64,000 nt of DNA from Heterocephalus glaber (GCF_000247695.1 NW_004624801.1:1987735-2051734), one strand, 5' to 3'. Counted from the stretch's first letter, positions 22,862-35,040 are shown. Program-made: numbers and translations. The notes: generated from the sequence alone by a model not told the origin.

Positions 22862-24624
22862 AACTCATGCTTTAGAATTCACTGTCTAGATCCTGAATCT
22901 TAGCTCCTCACTTTACCATTTTATATTTCATCATCCTTATCTATGAGAGTTATAAAATCAGTGCACCCGTTTACTTTAATCAGCTTGCTGCCTGACGTAG
23001 TATAGGCAAGTACACATATTATTTTGTACTATTTTGTTGTTACATTTCTGTATTATTATATGTTTGCTTTTTGAGTGTATAAATTTATATGTTTTAAGTA
23101 TAATTACTGTTTTATACAGTAGTTACTATTTCTGAGCTCCAATTACACATTTGATAATGAATTAAAGCAAATTAGAAAATAAGCAAAAAACAAAATATGA
23201 ATAGATTCTTTCCCCATATGCCCCAGACAATGAAGGAAGAATGCAGTTTAACAGGAAGTTCTGGAAATGTTGACAAGGCAGACCAGTTTTCCCTGGACAG
23301 TCTTGGTTTATGGGTGTTGTCCTAGAATAATTATTGATAGTTTCCCCTTTCTGAAGAGCATCCTGGTCAGAGCAATTAAATGTTCAAAGTACAAGTGGTT
23401 ACCATAGTGGGAACAGCCTGTCAGAGAGCAAAACTCCTCAAAAGTCCATGTAGTAGGGTGGGGCAGGGTGGAAGGGCTTCCTAAGGGAATAAGGACGACG
23501 GTGCGTGGGAAGAGCAGTGTTATAGTGAGGAGGAAGCGTGGTGAAGACCACTCGTTCCAAAGCACAAACAAGTGAGTCAAAAACGAGAGTGAGGATGGCT
23601 AACTTAGGACAACCAGAGAAATTGAAATGAAAGTAGAATCCTGAAGTTCACAGAAGAGAGTTGCAAAGATGACATTAGATAGTGGTGAACCAGTCATGGT
23701 CATGAGCGTTCAGACAATTTTTACCAATCTAGGGATGGGCAATAAAAGGACAGGGAAGGTGTTATACTGACTTGAGAGTATGAAGCACTAGAAAGTTCTG
23801 TGCATGCAGGGGGACCCTGGACCCAGGCAGTCTGCACCTTCCTATTCTGAAGCCTTTGAGGAACTGTTAACTTTCCATCACACCACTGAGACAGTTCCTT
23901 TCGTGCATCCCTCTTCCAGGTCGTGGATGTGAGGCAACTAAGAACCTCAGAGCACTTAGCATCTGTTAGTTGCTTTGGCAGAACAATTCCAAAGTGAATC
24001 ATTCCGTGCATAGGTTATTGGTTATGCCCACTTCCTAGCCATTTCAAAGCTCCTTCCAACTCTGTGTTCCAGGCAGAGTTTACCCCAGAGTACTACTAAC
24101 ACTCAGGGAGGCAATGCTCCACATCCACATCCCTGCAGGTCCTCCTCGTGAGGGCTGATCTATCTTCACTCAAATCTACCATTTTTATTTTAAAAAGAAA
24201 GGGAGTGTGTAAGAACAGAGACCTGTTCTCTGTTTGACCTGTTCTCAAAAATGAAATGCAAGCTGACTTTGAAATCAGTAGAAGGTGAGAGAGAAACTAG
24301 TAACTGAGAGACTAAAGTGTGTGCTGTAAAATAAGGAACGTTTCTGGGGGATTCAATTTCTCAAAATCCTCCACTTCTAAAACCTAAGTTGATGGCAATT
24401 GAGTCTGAGGAATGAGTAGTTGGCTACAGAGATGAAAGGACTCCATGTTGGTAAGGAAAGAAACCTTCTTAAAGACCTATGTTAATCGAGGATCTATCAG
24501 ACATCTGAAGAGGTGGCCCCCAATTTAGAAAAAGGGAGTTTCCTGGGGAAAAGAATATGGAGAACAAGCATGCCATTGTCAAATAAGACCAAGTTTGAGG
24601 GCTGTGCTGTGTGGGTTGGAATTC
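22862..24624. other. No gene or repeat recognised
   Basis: Frames up to 96 codons without motifs. A T/A-rich part lies at 23030-23190. Confidence 0.5.
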
Positions 24625-24775
24625 CTGATTCCTCAATTTATATTCCCTGGGCCTGTTTCCTCAACTGTATAATGGGAAGGAGAATAATACTAGTAACACC
24701 TCATGAAGCTGTTACAAGGGCCTATAAAGTACTGAGAACAAAGCCTGGCCCAGAGTGAATGCTTATTAACAATAA
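24625..24775 (+). mobile_element. MIR
   Basis: GGGCCTGTTTCCTCAACTGT, ATAATGGGAAGGAGAATAAT, CACCTCATGAAGCTGTTACA and AAAGCCTGGCCCAGAGTGAA. Clear MIR 3' half. Confidence 0.88.
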
Positions 24776-25898
24776 TCATAAGAAAAATCCATCCGTCATT
24801 TTTGCGCAGGTATGATGTAATTTACTCTAAAATCTCAGCAAACTGGAATCGTCTTATGAAATGATTGAATTCCCTACCACGCCCCCCGCTATCAACTTTC
24901 AGTCTCCCTAAAACCCAGTTAAATTAGCAACTCTTAACAGAAAAATTTACAAATTCAAAATTTACACATGAAAGAAGTTCCAATACTGGGTCCAAATATT
25001 CCAGCAATGCATCTACCAATGTCCTGACTCCGCTGAGACAGGGAACTTTGTCCAGTGGTGGCAGAAGATTGAGTTGGTATGGGGATGGACACAGCTGGGC
25101 AGGGTCAGAGTTTACTTTATCTTAATATCTCTTTGTCTCAATTTAGAAAAAAACAAAGAAAGATCCCAGCTTCCAGACAACCATGAAAACAAAATAAACA
25201 AGCATGCAAATGAGATGTGTTTTGGATGTGGGTTTGTATATATTGGCAGAAAGAGCAATGAAACTTAGGACTCTACATTCTTACTTTTTTTCTCTCTTCT
25301 GTCACTCTCAGTGCCAAAGGAGTTATTTTTAAAAGCATGGTGCGTGTTTTTGATTATAATGTTAGGGCAAAAGGGGAGATGACCTTTACATTTAGTTAGC
25401 AGCTGTCACACAATCAGTAAGCATCAAATGGTACCACTTCCTATTTGGCCACCAGCAATGAGGGTATTCTATAGCTTTTTGTCCTCCCACATCACGATTA
25501 AACAGCACTCACTAAGGCTGAACATGTTGAAATAATCAGTTATTTCTTAATTCATCCAGAGAATATTTACCCCCTTCAAAGTTCTGCCAGAGCATCTTGC
25601 AAGGCCAGTCTATCCTGAATGCAGACACAAATGAAGATGATCGATCCTTACCCAAGCACGCAGACATCATTCCAGGCCTGTGCACCAGGATAGAGAGGCT
25701 CTCAAAGCCACACCGGTTTCCAGGTAAAGCCTATAGGATGGAAATGAGCTGCAGAACCAGCTATGAGATGCAATCCCTCTCCACAAGAAGCGGCAGGTGG
25801 GATTGCAACTCAAGGGGTTCCCATCAACAAGACGAGACTGGAAATCCTGTAAGTCTTACAGTGTCCCAATGCTTCAGCATTAGCATCCTCATTTTGGA
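24776..25898. other. No gene or repeat recognised
   Basis: Includes a 106-codon plus frame at 25597-25917 that runs into the following SINE and has no motif. Confidence 0.45.
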
Positions 25899-25991
25899 GG
25901 CTGGGAATGTGGCTTAATGGTATGGTGGTGGCCCAGATGCAGAAAGCCCTGAGTTGAATCCCTCACAACGCACCATAAAATAAAATAAAAT
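25899..25991 (+). mobile_element. Older ID-like SINE
   Basis: GGCTGGGAATGTGGCTTAAT, then GAAAGCCCTGAGTTGAATCC and an AATAAAATAAAA tail. Diverged from the younger ID copies, suggesting an earlier burst. Confidence 0.75.
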
Positions 25992-26612
25992 TCTCATATC
26001 TGATCTTTCCGTGGGCGTTATCAAGTTTTGGGCCAACTCGGAGAGAGAAGAATGATACATTCCTAGCAAACAAAAACAAAATGCTAATTTTGGTGTTTTG
26101 TGCACAAACTTTTTCCTGGGAAAGGGAAAAACAAAATTATTTCTGTTCCCTAATATTTCTTTTTTTACTTTTACCTAAGAGACCAGTGAAAACATTCAAA
26201 ATTTTGACAGAAAACAAAGACTTTAGTAAATAGCAAAATGTTTTTTTATACAAAACTAACCAATTGGGAAAAATCTCCCCATGACATTAACTAAATTTAT
26301 CTTTTTTCTTTGACTATTTAGGGACATATGGCCTTAAACTGTGTATTAAATATATACATATAAAATACATTGAAGAGAAAAATAATTTGTACTTAATATT
26401 TATTTGGTCTTCATTGCTTGTTTTTTGTTGTATAACAAACTTAACTTTTGAATTGTTAAATTTCTGATCCAAAAAAGTGTTATTGTACTCTGAAAAAATT
26501 GCGTCTAACAGAATTGGTATTAAAGTTATTTCCTCCTAAAGAACTGAATAATTCTTATATATCTCAAAATGAGGATGGGATTATTGCAGATAGGTAACTT
26601 AATTAGATATCT
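25992..26612. other. No gene or repeat recognised
   Basis: AT-rich single-copy-looking sequence. Confidence 0.5.
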
Positions 26613-27220
26613 TGTAGGCTGTTAGACAGAGCCAGCCCAGGAGGAGTCAAAATGGAGGACAGTCAAGGAGCCAACATGGAGGACAATCAAGACACATTCA
26701 CTGAAGGCAAGAATTGAAAAAGAGAGAAACTACAAACCCTTGTGCTTCCCCTGGGGAAAATAGCAGTGATTGGTATTCTAAATAGGTATCAATCACCTGG
26801 ATGGGGTGGGGGGTGTCAAGGTCTTAACTCAGCCTCTCCAGGAAATATCCCTCACTCCCACCCTTACCGAAAATCTTTGTATGGTTGCTATGTGACTTGC
26901 TCCCCCACTTGACCCCCATCTAATCAATATTACCTGGTGACTGTACTTGTAAACTTATTGGTTGGATATGGTTTTGCCCCACCTCATGCCCACCTTGTAC
27001 ATTTCCACTGGGTCTTATAGTTTTGTCCCACTTTGTACCCGCCTCACCACATGGCTTTGCTATATAAAACATCTTTGAAACGTGGGGTGGGTGGGTAACC
27101 CACTTTCCGGTACCCCTTCTGTCTCTCTTAGGCAGAAGCTTTCTTTCTCCCAATAAATTTTTCCGACTCTTAACCTCCATTGTTTCTAGAATTCATTCTT
27201 CGATTTTAGAGAACACAAAC
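26613..27220 (+). mobile_element. ERV-like solo LTR with TATA and poly(A) signals
   Basis: Begins around TGTAGGCTGTTAGACAGAGC and ends near GATTTTAGAGAACACA. A GCTATATAAAACATC motif at about 27058-27072 is a plausible TATA box, and CCAATAAATTTTTCC about 90 bp downstream is a plausible poly(A) signal. The order U3, TATA, R, AATAAA, U5 fits an ERV1-type LTR. No primer binding site or internal genes follow, and no clean TSD was found, so the ends are approximate. Confidence 0.65.
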
Positions 27221-27597
27221 TCTCATTTTGGATATATCTAGTAGGTTTGGGAGTTGCATCTTTTCCCCCTATATCAGGATGATGAAATTTCACTGTATTC
27301 CTGTAGAAAAAGAATATAATTTAAATTAAAATAAGTAACATTTGAAAGTTTTATTTCTTCATGTTCATCAACAAAAATACTAAGTAAAAGTTTAGGACCT
27401 ACATTAAAGTAAACAATGGGAGCTGAAGAAATTATCTCTGTATTAGTATCTTGGGACAGCCAAGATGATTTTTATCACATATGCAAAGTGCACTATTGAT
27501 GGTGCAAGTGACTCTTCTTTAAATGGTTCAGGGGCCTGAATACCTTCTGTCTTGTTGCTCTGCATTTTTAAAGTCCTTTGCTTCCAGCTGCAAAGAT

Positions 27598-27630
27598 GAG
27601 AGAGAGAGATGAAGAGAGAGAGAGAGAGAG
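27598..27630. repeat. (GA)n microsatellite
   Basis: GA repeats interrupted once by TGAAG. Confidence 0.9.
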
Positions 27631-29066
27631 TGTAAGAATCGTGGCTTTATTGTTTTATCTACAAACAGCCCGTTACACAATTGCTTCAATTCATAAATCA
27701 TATATACTTTTCTAAAAGGGTAAAGAATTAAACAAGTGGACAGGACAAGGCACATCTGCAAAGCTTAATTTATTGGTGAGCAGTTTGTATAAATCATGTG
27801 CAGGAAAAAAACCAGTTGATTTCTAATAAATGATAAAGCAATCTCTCTTTAAGTGTCTCTCCCACTCTTCAAACACCTAAGTCAATGACTAGGGTGGGAT
27901 ATACTAAGTGGCTCCTCTAATGTGAGTAAGTGACAGTCATTTAATTGTCACATGTGAGAGTAAGCTTCTTCCACAGCATGCCTAGCTGATTTTAGCAGGG
28001 TGATCTTGCCTTTATTCACCTCACTGGAAACATTTATGCATTGCAAGAGAAGAGAAACATGGTCCTGGTGACAACTAAGGAATTTAACAACAGGGAACCA
28101 TAAGCACTGACTAATTAGAAAGTGTGCTCAACATACACCAGGGTCTTGGAGCTGCCTACCATGATAAGCATTAAATCTTTAGTTTCTGGATTTCAGCAAA
28201 GCAAGGATTTGAGCTGATGGGCAGTGTGGTGGAGGGAAGGGGCCCTTACAAACATGGTTATCTGAAATTAAACTAACATACATATTTCCCAATATTTTAA
28301 TCGATGCGTTCAATCATAGTAGGGCCCACCAGCCAATCTAAGCCCCACAATAAGATTCCAGCTTCAGATTTTCTAAACCAGCAGGAATTATAATCCAGAG
28401 TTTGAGAAGTTTTCATTTCCATTATATGTTTGCTTCTGAAAAAATCTCCAATGTTCCTTTTAAACTTCTCATCCATTTCTTATGAAATTATTACTTGTCA
28501 TCTTGTTCTGAAATGTACTATTGTGTTTGTGCTTATTAGGTCATCTAACTACTGGCTTTATTATTAATACATCTAAATCCTTTTGAGAGTTTTGTATAAG
28601 GAAAGAATAGCTGGATTTTGTGATCAAATCCATTACATTCACAATATGTTTGATCATATCTTTGTCACTTAATCTCATGGTTCCTATTTTGATCACATTT
28701 TTAATAATTTTATTGTTTTCTCTCATTCTGAACTCAATCTCCAAAACCTGATAATTTATTATACCATTTTCAGCATCCATCGATTCACCATGAGCAAACA
28801 CACAGGTATACCATCTCCATTGATGTCCTCCAATAAGCAGACACCAAGATAGAGCAAGAAGTGCAAGAGACTGACGAGATGAAAGACAGAAGAGTGAAGC
28901 AGGGAAAAGCATGCTAATTTGATCTTGACACCTAGGAAGGGAAAGAGGGAAGCCAGGATAGTGTGGGAAGAGCCTCAGACTCAAGACAGCTTCAAGAACA
29001 TCTTAGGCAGAGAGTGGGAGCCACAAAACCAATAAATATGAGCTGGGAAGAAACAGCAGACTCGTC
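27631..29066. other. Unassigned; contains a 147-codon minus frame
   Basis: No repeat recognised. The minus frame at 28541-28984 is the longest motif-bearing-looking frame not caused by simple repeats, but I recognise no domain. Its composition (rich in Ile, Lys and Asn at the C-terminal end) tracks local AT content. Confidence 0.45.
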
Positions 29067-29145
29067 CAGTGGTGGCTAAACTATGGCATGCATGCCACAG
29101 TGGACCGTTTGTATCATTGAAAGCTCCAAAAGGTTTGCCATCACT
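29067..29145. mobile_element. Candidate miniature hAT-like element
   Basis: 79 bp bounded by an imperfect inverted repeat: AGTGGTGGCTAAACT at 29068-29082 against the reverse complement of AGGTTTGCCATCACT at 29131-29145 (about 12 of 15 matches). CAGTGRTGG ends are typical of hAT elements. A 14-bp perfect palindrome TGGCATGCATGCCA lies at 29084-29097. No clear 8-bp TSD. Confidence 0.45.
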
Positions 29146-29298
29146 ACAAATCCAGTCCCATTGGTGGGCCCAGTGATGTGCCCGGAGCCGCTCAGAAGCA
29201 GCGTGGCTTTGGGTGAATGCGGTGTTAAAAGCCAAAAGTGTTTAAAATCTATTTTATTTACATTTAAAAAGCATTCAATTTGGTTTTTGCATCCTTTC

Positions 29299-29430
29299 AT
29301 ATATATATATATATATATATATATGTAGATATTAATATGTCTGTGTTGCATATTCTTATTGAATAAAATACATATTCAATAATAATAATAATTATAGTAT
29401 ATTATACATATTACATAATAATAATATATG
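29299..29430. repeat. (AT)n and AT-rich low complexity
   Basis: Perfect AT alternation to 29324, then TAATAATAATAATTATA-type text. Confidence 0.9.
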
Positions 29431-29571
29431 TTGAATACAAAGAATCTCCTACTCTCATCTGTAGTGGAAGGTAGAAGTGCCTGGTGTCAATTTCCATACC
29501 AACCTTAATGTTATATTTTTCTATGAATTTCACTTACCTCTGCGAGTCTTAGAGTATATCTAAGTAGTTAT

Positions 29572-30004
29572 TGTTAGGTATTTCCGAGCTCCCACAGAGC
29601 AAGCCCCCTCCTCTCCTGTCCCTTTACCCCACTACGGCCACAAGGCAGATGGAACTTCTGCATAGCTAAGGCCTGACCTCCCTTTGTTAGTGACTCTCTG
29701 CTTAGTTAAGGTCTTTCTGCCCCAGCGGTTTCTGACTCAGATATTCCAGTGAGACAGGGGCTTCCCGAAAGCGGTGACTCCATCCCCCCGACCGAAACCT
29801 GTTGCTACATACCCCAGCCCCAATCCCCCACCTCCACAATGCCCTAGTGCTCGCCCACCTGCAAGATCCCTATGTAAGCTTCCAGCTCAGCCCATACAGT
29901 TGCTGGTCTCCATCCTGTGAGGCAGCCCGGCAGGCTGCAGACTGCCGCCCCAATGACGCTTGCTTGAATGTCCGTGTGTGCTCCCCTTCTTCGGCTACTT
30001 TTCA
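29572..30004 (+). mobile_element. GC-rich LTR-like block
   Basis: A sharp rise in GC inside AT-rich flanks. It starts TGTTAGGTATTTCCGAGCTC and ends TTCGGCTACTTTTCA (TG...CA). TTAT flanks it at 29568-29571 and, one base off, at 30006-30009. The abrupt composition change and ends suggest an ERV solo LTR, perhaps ERVK-like. No internal region. Confidence 0.5.
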
Positions 30005-30485
30005 ATTATGTCAAAAGTTTTGTTTCCACATCTAAGAAAGTCTTTCTGATGCTTTTGTTCAACACATGGCACGTTATGGAGTATTTGGCTCTTGCTTTTA
30101 ATCACTTTAAACTCTCTAGGAATTCCAAAATTATCTCACTACTGTTATTAAGAAGAAAGGGCTTACTTTTGTTCCTTTGTACGCAAACTAAAACTAAATT
30201 ATCTGCTACATCAGTTAGAGAATTTTTTAACTAATTACAAATACAAACATCTTGTCAACCTACATATATGAGTGAACTGTAATCTTTCTAGTTTGTTTTT
30301 TCAAATTAATCTTCCCCGCACATTTAATGACTTCATTTTCTATAGATCTGAACCATGTTTTTAAAATCAAAATGATTTCTCTTATATGCCCAATAATCTA
30401 CCAATAACTTGTGGATCTATTGTCAGTTTCTTTTGCCTAGACACAGAAGCATTGGTGCTACTGTTTTTTCTCTGAAAAGACACTG

Positions 30486-30590
30486 GATATAAACATTCTT
30501 TTTTGGTACCAGGGATCGAATTCGGGTCCTTGAGCTTGCGCAGCAGGCGGTGAAACCACTGAGTTAAATCCCCCGCCTGATATAAACATT
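30486..30590 (-). mobile_element. ID SINE with 12-bp TSD
   Basis: The insertion 30498-30578 is flanked by GATATAAACATT at 30486-30497 and 30579-30590. Reversed ID: GGTACCAGGGATCGAATTCG, TTGAGCTTGCGCAGCAGGC, AAACCACTGAGTTAAATCCC. Confidence 0.95.
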
Positions 30591-31538
30591 TTTATGCTTT
30601 CCAGTATCAGTGCTTTCAGTTTTAGAATTCCAGGAGTGATCTTTACACTTATACTGTTAAATTCTACTTTTAAGGAACTGTCTTCATATTTCTTGCCCCA
30701 TCCTTACTTCTAGTCCCTACCCTGTCCTAAGCACTCATCTGGGAAGCAGAAAGATGTCTCTCTGGCATCTGTATTTTATTAAGTGTCTAATACACTAAAA
30801 AGGAAGCCAGTTCTCTGTTTTCCCAACATTTCAGCCCAGTACCAGAACGTGGGGCCAAACAAATTACAGCAAACCACTTTCTAATAGAATAAAAAAAAAA
30901 AGCACCTTGGGAGTCTGTAATGCCCTAAACAGCAAATAAACTTTGAATGTTTAGAATCCTTATCCAAAAGTCTCTCCCACCACAAACCAACTGTATCTCA
31001 ACTTATCCCCCCCCAAAAGATGAGCAGTTAAAGCAATGTGGCTGTAACTTGAACTTTGCAGTTCTAGGGAGTCTTCCCCATTTCCAACATCAGACTTAGA
31101 CCACTAAGCTATCTCTCCTTGTGGATTTATTTGCCTCTTTTATTTTCTTGGTTAAAAATGTTGGAGTCACCAGAAACCAAACACTGTAAGAATCTTTGCT
31201 TTTGAAAGTGCATTAGAGCTGCACTGATTGATTTGGTGGGATGTTGGAAACTCTGTTTTATTCTCAGGCTGTATTCAGTCCTTGGAATATGGATGAAGGG
31301 AGTGTACGTGGAAGCAATGTCATCCTCGATTCTCAGCTTAATATGTTCCCTATTGTGCCATCCATACTCAAATGGACCTTTCCAGGAGCTCTTCAGAATG
31401 TGTATTACATTAAGACACCTGAAAGACGAAAGAACCAAGACTTTAATTATAGCCCATCTAACCAGAGAAGAAAGAACACAGTGCTCACTCAGATCACAAG
31501 GTGCATTGGCTGCAGTGAGTTTTAAAGTTTACAGACAT
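30591..31538. other. No gene or repeat recognised
   Basis: Frames of 94-114 codons at 31127-31577 on both strands overlap each other and carry no motif. Confidence 0.45.
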
Positions 31539-31630
31539 GGGGTGGGATTGTCACTCAGTGGTAAAGCTGGTGCTTAGAATGAGCAAGGCCCTGGTTCAAT
31601 CCCCAGCGTCAACAAAATAAAACAAAACAG
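31539..31630 (+). mobile_element. Diverged ID SINE
   Basis: GGGGTGGGATTGTCACTCAG, then GCAAGGCCCTGGTTCAATCC and an A-rich tail with AACAAAATAAAAC units. Confidence 0.82.
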
Positions 31631-31695
31631 AGAAAGCAGCCCCCCCCCTTCAAAATAGCAATTAGAGTGAAAAGTTCTACTACAAAAACTCAAGA

Positions 31696-31876
31696 GCTTG
31701 GTGTGGTGGTACACTCCAGAAGCCTGTGACAGGAGGATCACAAGTTCTAGGCCAGGCTGAGCAACTTAAGTGACTTAGTGAGGCCCAGTCTCAAAATAAA
31801 ATTAAAAAGGTTTGGGGATGTAGCTCAGTGTGAAGGTCCTGGGTTACCCCCCTACACACACCCAGTACAAAAATAA
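31696..31876 (+). mobile_element. B1-dID composite SINE
   Basis: B1 half (GCTTGGTGTGGTGGTACACT, TGACAGGAGGATCACAAGTT, GACTTAGTGAGGCCC), an AAAATAAAATTAAAAAGG linker, then an ID half (GGGGATGTAGCTCAGTGTGA, GTCCTGGGTTACCCC). Confidence 0.9.
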
Positions 31877-32099
31877 GTCAATTTCCAATGGCTGTAATTT
31901 TAGGGAAGATTAAATATTAAGCATCACAGGGTAAAAAGACAGGTGGTTGTGAGGGATTCTCTTCAGTCTCCCTCTCAGACATGTATATTTACAAATATTT
32001 TGCATATATTTACATATATTTTCCCCCTAGTATCAGTGGCAACAGGAATTATCAAATGAAATAAAGACAGGGCTTAGAAGAAAGCCAACCCCTCTCCCA

Positions 32100-32680
32100 G
32101 AGTTAAAAACGCCTGGAAAGACACTCACTGGGAGCTGTGTGCCGCGGGTGGATCCCATGAACAGGGCACGAAAATTCTAACAGACGCTGAGGTTTGTTTC
32201 TTTCCAGAAAAACAGGACAAAAGTGACACTAAGACATAATACGCTACGATATTTTATTTTCAAAACAAGACTAAACCAACTCCAGCTCCCTCAGGAGAGC
32301 CCTGCTTCCAGCGCCGGGGCTGCCTGGGAGCCCTGGCATTTCCTCCGTAGCTGGGAGAGCAGCCAGCACAATAATCAAGCTGTGATTGGGAGCTGAACGC
32401 AGTGGTTAATTAAGGCTGGATCTTTTATTTTCCGGGGCAATTCGGCACAGCTTGAATGAGCCCCCGAGCCAGTCCACGGTGGGAATGTCTCTCCGGGCAG
32501 TGGGAGAACTCAGCCTCCGGGCCTGGCTCATCAGCATGACAATAGCCCCCAGGATGCACTTGGACTGAGGTAATGGCCGGCCCCAGCTAGGGTGAGGATG
32601 AAAGCCTCCTTGCTGAAGCCTGGAGCATTTGCAGCTGACTGGGTCTACTTCAGTGCTCGAAATTCCTTCCCTTTTTCATT
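32100..32680. promoter_or_regulatory. Candidate conserved regulatory element
   Basis: A repeat-free, comparatively GC-rich block between SINE-rich flanks. It holds the homeodomain palindrome TTAATTAA (32406-32413), an NF-Y-type TGATTGG (32383-32389), an E-box CAGCTG (32632-32637) and several CpGs around 32450-32520. There is no long frame and no clear exon boundary. The call rests on composition and motif clustering only. Confidence 0.4.
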
Positions 32681-33329
32681 CTTTTATAAGAGATGTTTGC
32701 TAATTGGTAGAGCTCAGAAAACAATATACCATTAAGAATCCCTTTCCCCCGGTCCACGCTCCTTTCCTCCCCACCCTTAAATCTGTTTTCTTGATTCACG
32801 GGAAAGCTCAACTTTTGTTCTACAGTTTACACGAAGTCTTAATTTTCTTTAACATGGCACTTATAAACACGATTTACTGCAAGCACTCTGCAACTGATTC
32901 TTCTGTATCAGCGTTTCCCAAGTGAATGTTCCCCCTCTAAGAATCTTGGCTGTGGCCCACTCGACTCATATATTTGCCTTGTACATGATACATTGATACA
33001 AAACATTTTGGAAAAGTGAGTCATGGAAAGTTAGTCTGATTCTGTACTTTTTTTGTCTTTCTTTTTTTACATCCCAAGAGCCTATTTGAAGCTGGAGCCA
33101 TTGACTCATTTAAGCTGACAGGGTAATGGGCAAAGTGGAGACGGGCTGAGGAAGCGCCAGTGGACCCGGCGGCGCATGTTGTTTGGCTTTACCACCAACT
33201 CAGTAAGTGATGAGCACTGTCCTCACCTTCCCTGTGTGAGTCTGAATTTCCTCACGAGTCTGAGAGCAGGGTGACTTCTAAGGTCTCTCCAGCGCTGTAG
33301 CTTTAGGACTGATAGAGATGGCCCATATT
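32681..33329. other. Repeat-poor flank of the candidate element
   Basis: No transposon seen. The 33130-33180 part holds several CpGs. It may extend the block at 32100-32680. Confidence 0.4.
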
Positions 33330-33551
33330 CTTTTTTTTTTTTTTTCCTTTCTTTGTTATGGTACTGAGCATTGAACCCAGGAATTTTTTCACTGAGCTAA
33401 ATCCCCAGCTGTTTTGTTTTTGTTTGTTTGTTTTTTAATTTTGAGACTGGGTCTCTCCTGCTAAATTGCCCCAGACTGGGCTCAAACTTGCAATTCTCCT
33501 GCCTCAGCTTTCCAGAATCCTGGGATTAGAGGCCTGTGCCATGCTGCCCTG
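33330..33551 (-). mobile_element. B1-dID composite SINE, reverse
   Basis: T tract, a reversed ID half (TGGTACTGAGCATTGAACCC, CACTGAGCTAAATCCCCAGC), a TTTG-rich linker, then a reversed B1 half (GAGACTGGGTCTCTCCTGC, CTCCTGCCTCAGCTTTCCAG). Flanking GGCCCATATT and GGGCCACATT may be an eroded TSD. Confidence 0.92.
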
Positions 33552-34946
33552 ATAAATCGGGCCACATTTTTTTAATTTACGTGGCCACTCACTGTCAAAT
33601 GTCAGAAAATGTGTGATGTGGTAGTTCTCTAAAGCAAAAGATGTCCATGTTCCATTTTGAGCTTTAATATAAATGCACTTAATGATACTGGGTGTTCTCC
33701 TCCTGATAATCTGACTATTAACTTCAACTGCCAAAGGTGCTGAGCACTTATTCTGCACATCCAGTCTCAGCTCCCCTGGGGAGGTGAGCAGCTGACTGAC
33801 AGAACAGGGAGCGGCTGACTCAGAGTGCTCTGCATAGTGGAGGGCTTCCAGGTCACCGGAAGAAGTTTCCAGTGCTGATCTGCCCACATGGAACACTTTT
33901 CACCCCTGCCTTTCTTGGGACACTTTGCCTTGTCCGGAAGCACCTGTTCCACAGCCAAGCTCCTTAATGGACGTGTGTTAAGCACATGAGCTGCCGTCAT
34001 CAGTTCTGTGACCAAGGCACAGCATTTTCTAAGGTCAAATTATTTCAGAAGTAATATGTTTATTCCTGAAATCACAATCTGTCACTCCACCATTCTTGTT
34101 ATCATTTAAAGCAAACTAAGTGAGCTGGTGGACATATAAAACAGAGCACCATGTTACCTCCAAGACTAAATGCAGACTTCTATAGACCAGCATTATCCAG
34201 AGGCCTGGAGACATTTGGGTATGGTTCTTTAGAAAACCTATGAGCTCACTAAAATCATGTACCCTGAAAGCACATAGGTGTCTTATCACTGGGAGAAAGT
34301 CTGGGACTTTCACTGCCTAACAAAGCTGGTAAGAATCTTTGTCTAAAAATTTTAAATGAGAATTTTGAGAATAAAACTTCTGTCAAGGGTGGTGGGAGAA
34401 GTATATGGATTGTGAGGGTAGAGCTACTTGATGAATATTCTTCTTCTGAATAAGTGCTGTGACATCTCTCAAGAGGTTCCTATCAAATTCCTGGTAATTA
34501 TCGTCAGAACTGACTTAAATTTTTCATTCTGTTACTTTCTGAGATTTAACAAAAGAAGACCAAAATAACAGTACTCTCGAAAACTGTAAAATCTATACCC
34601 CCTTGCATAAAGAGTTCAATTACAAAAAGCGAGGTCACAGGCCCCAATACTTTCAGTTCTGGGGTTATTTCAGGTGAGCCAAGAGTTTGACTTTAGACCC
34701 TTTTGTTCCACAGCAACAGAATCCCAGCCGATCCCCATCCTCCCTCCGCAAAGATCCTGCTCACAGTATCCAGATGAAAAGCCTCTTTGAACTTGGTAGG
34801 GGACCATTCTATTATCATTATTATAAAACCTTAGAGAAGAATTCAGCTGGCTTGATATTTTTCTCAGGCCCGTTGAGTAATGGGATGCAAGACCAGTGTC
34901 TTTTTAAAGGTGCCAGATTTGTCATCAGACTTTGTCTGGCAAGGAA
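33552..34946. other. No gene or repeat recognised
   Basis: A 130-codon minus frame (33504-33896) starts inside the neighbouring SINE and has no motif. Confidence 0.45.
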
Positions 34947-35040
34947 ACACACACACAGGCACATACACAGAGACACACAATCACACACGCACGTGGGCAC
35001 ACGCACACATCTATGTACGTGCACACGTGTGCACACTTGT
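34947..35040. repeat. CA-rich degenerate microsatellite
   Basis: Interrupted CACA, CACG and CACT units. It forces open frames on both strands (His/Thr-rich on plus, Cys/Val-rich on minus), including the longest frame of the window. Confidence 0.92.

Noticed and set aside
33504..33896. 130-codon minus-strand frame
   Set aside because: It runs out of a B1-dID SINE into unique sequence and has no motif or splice context.
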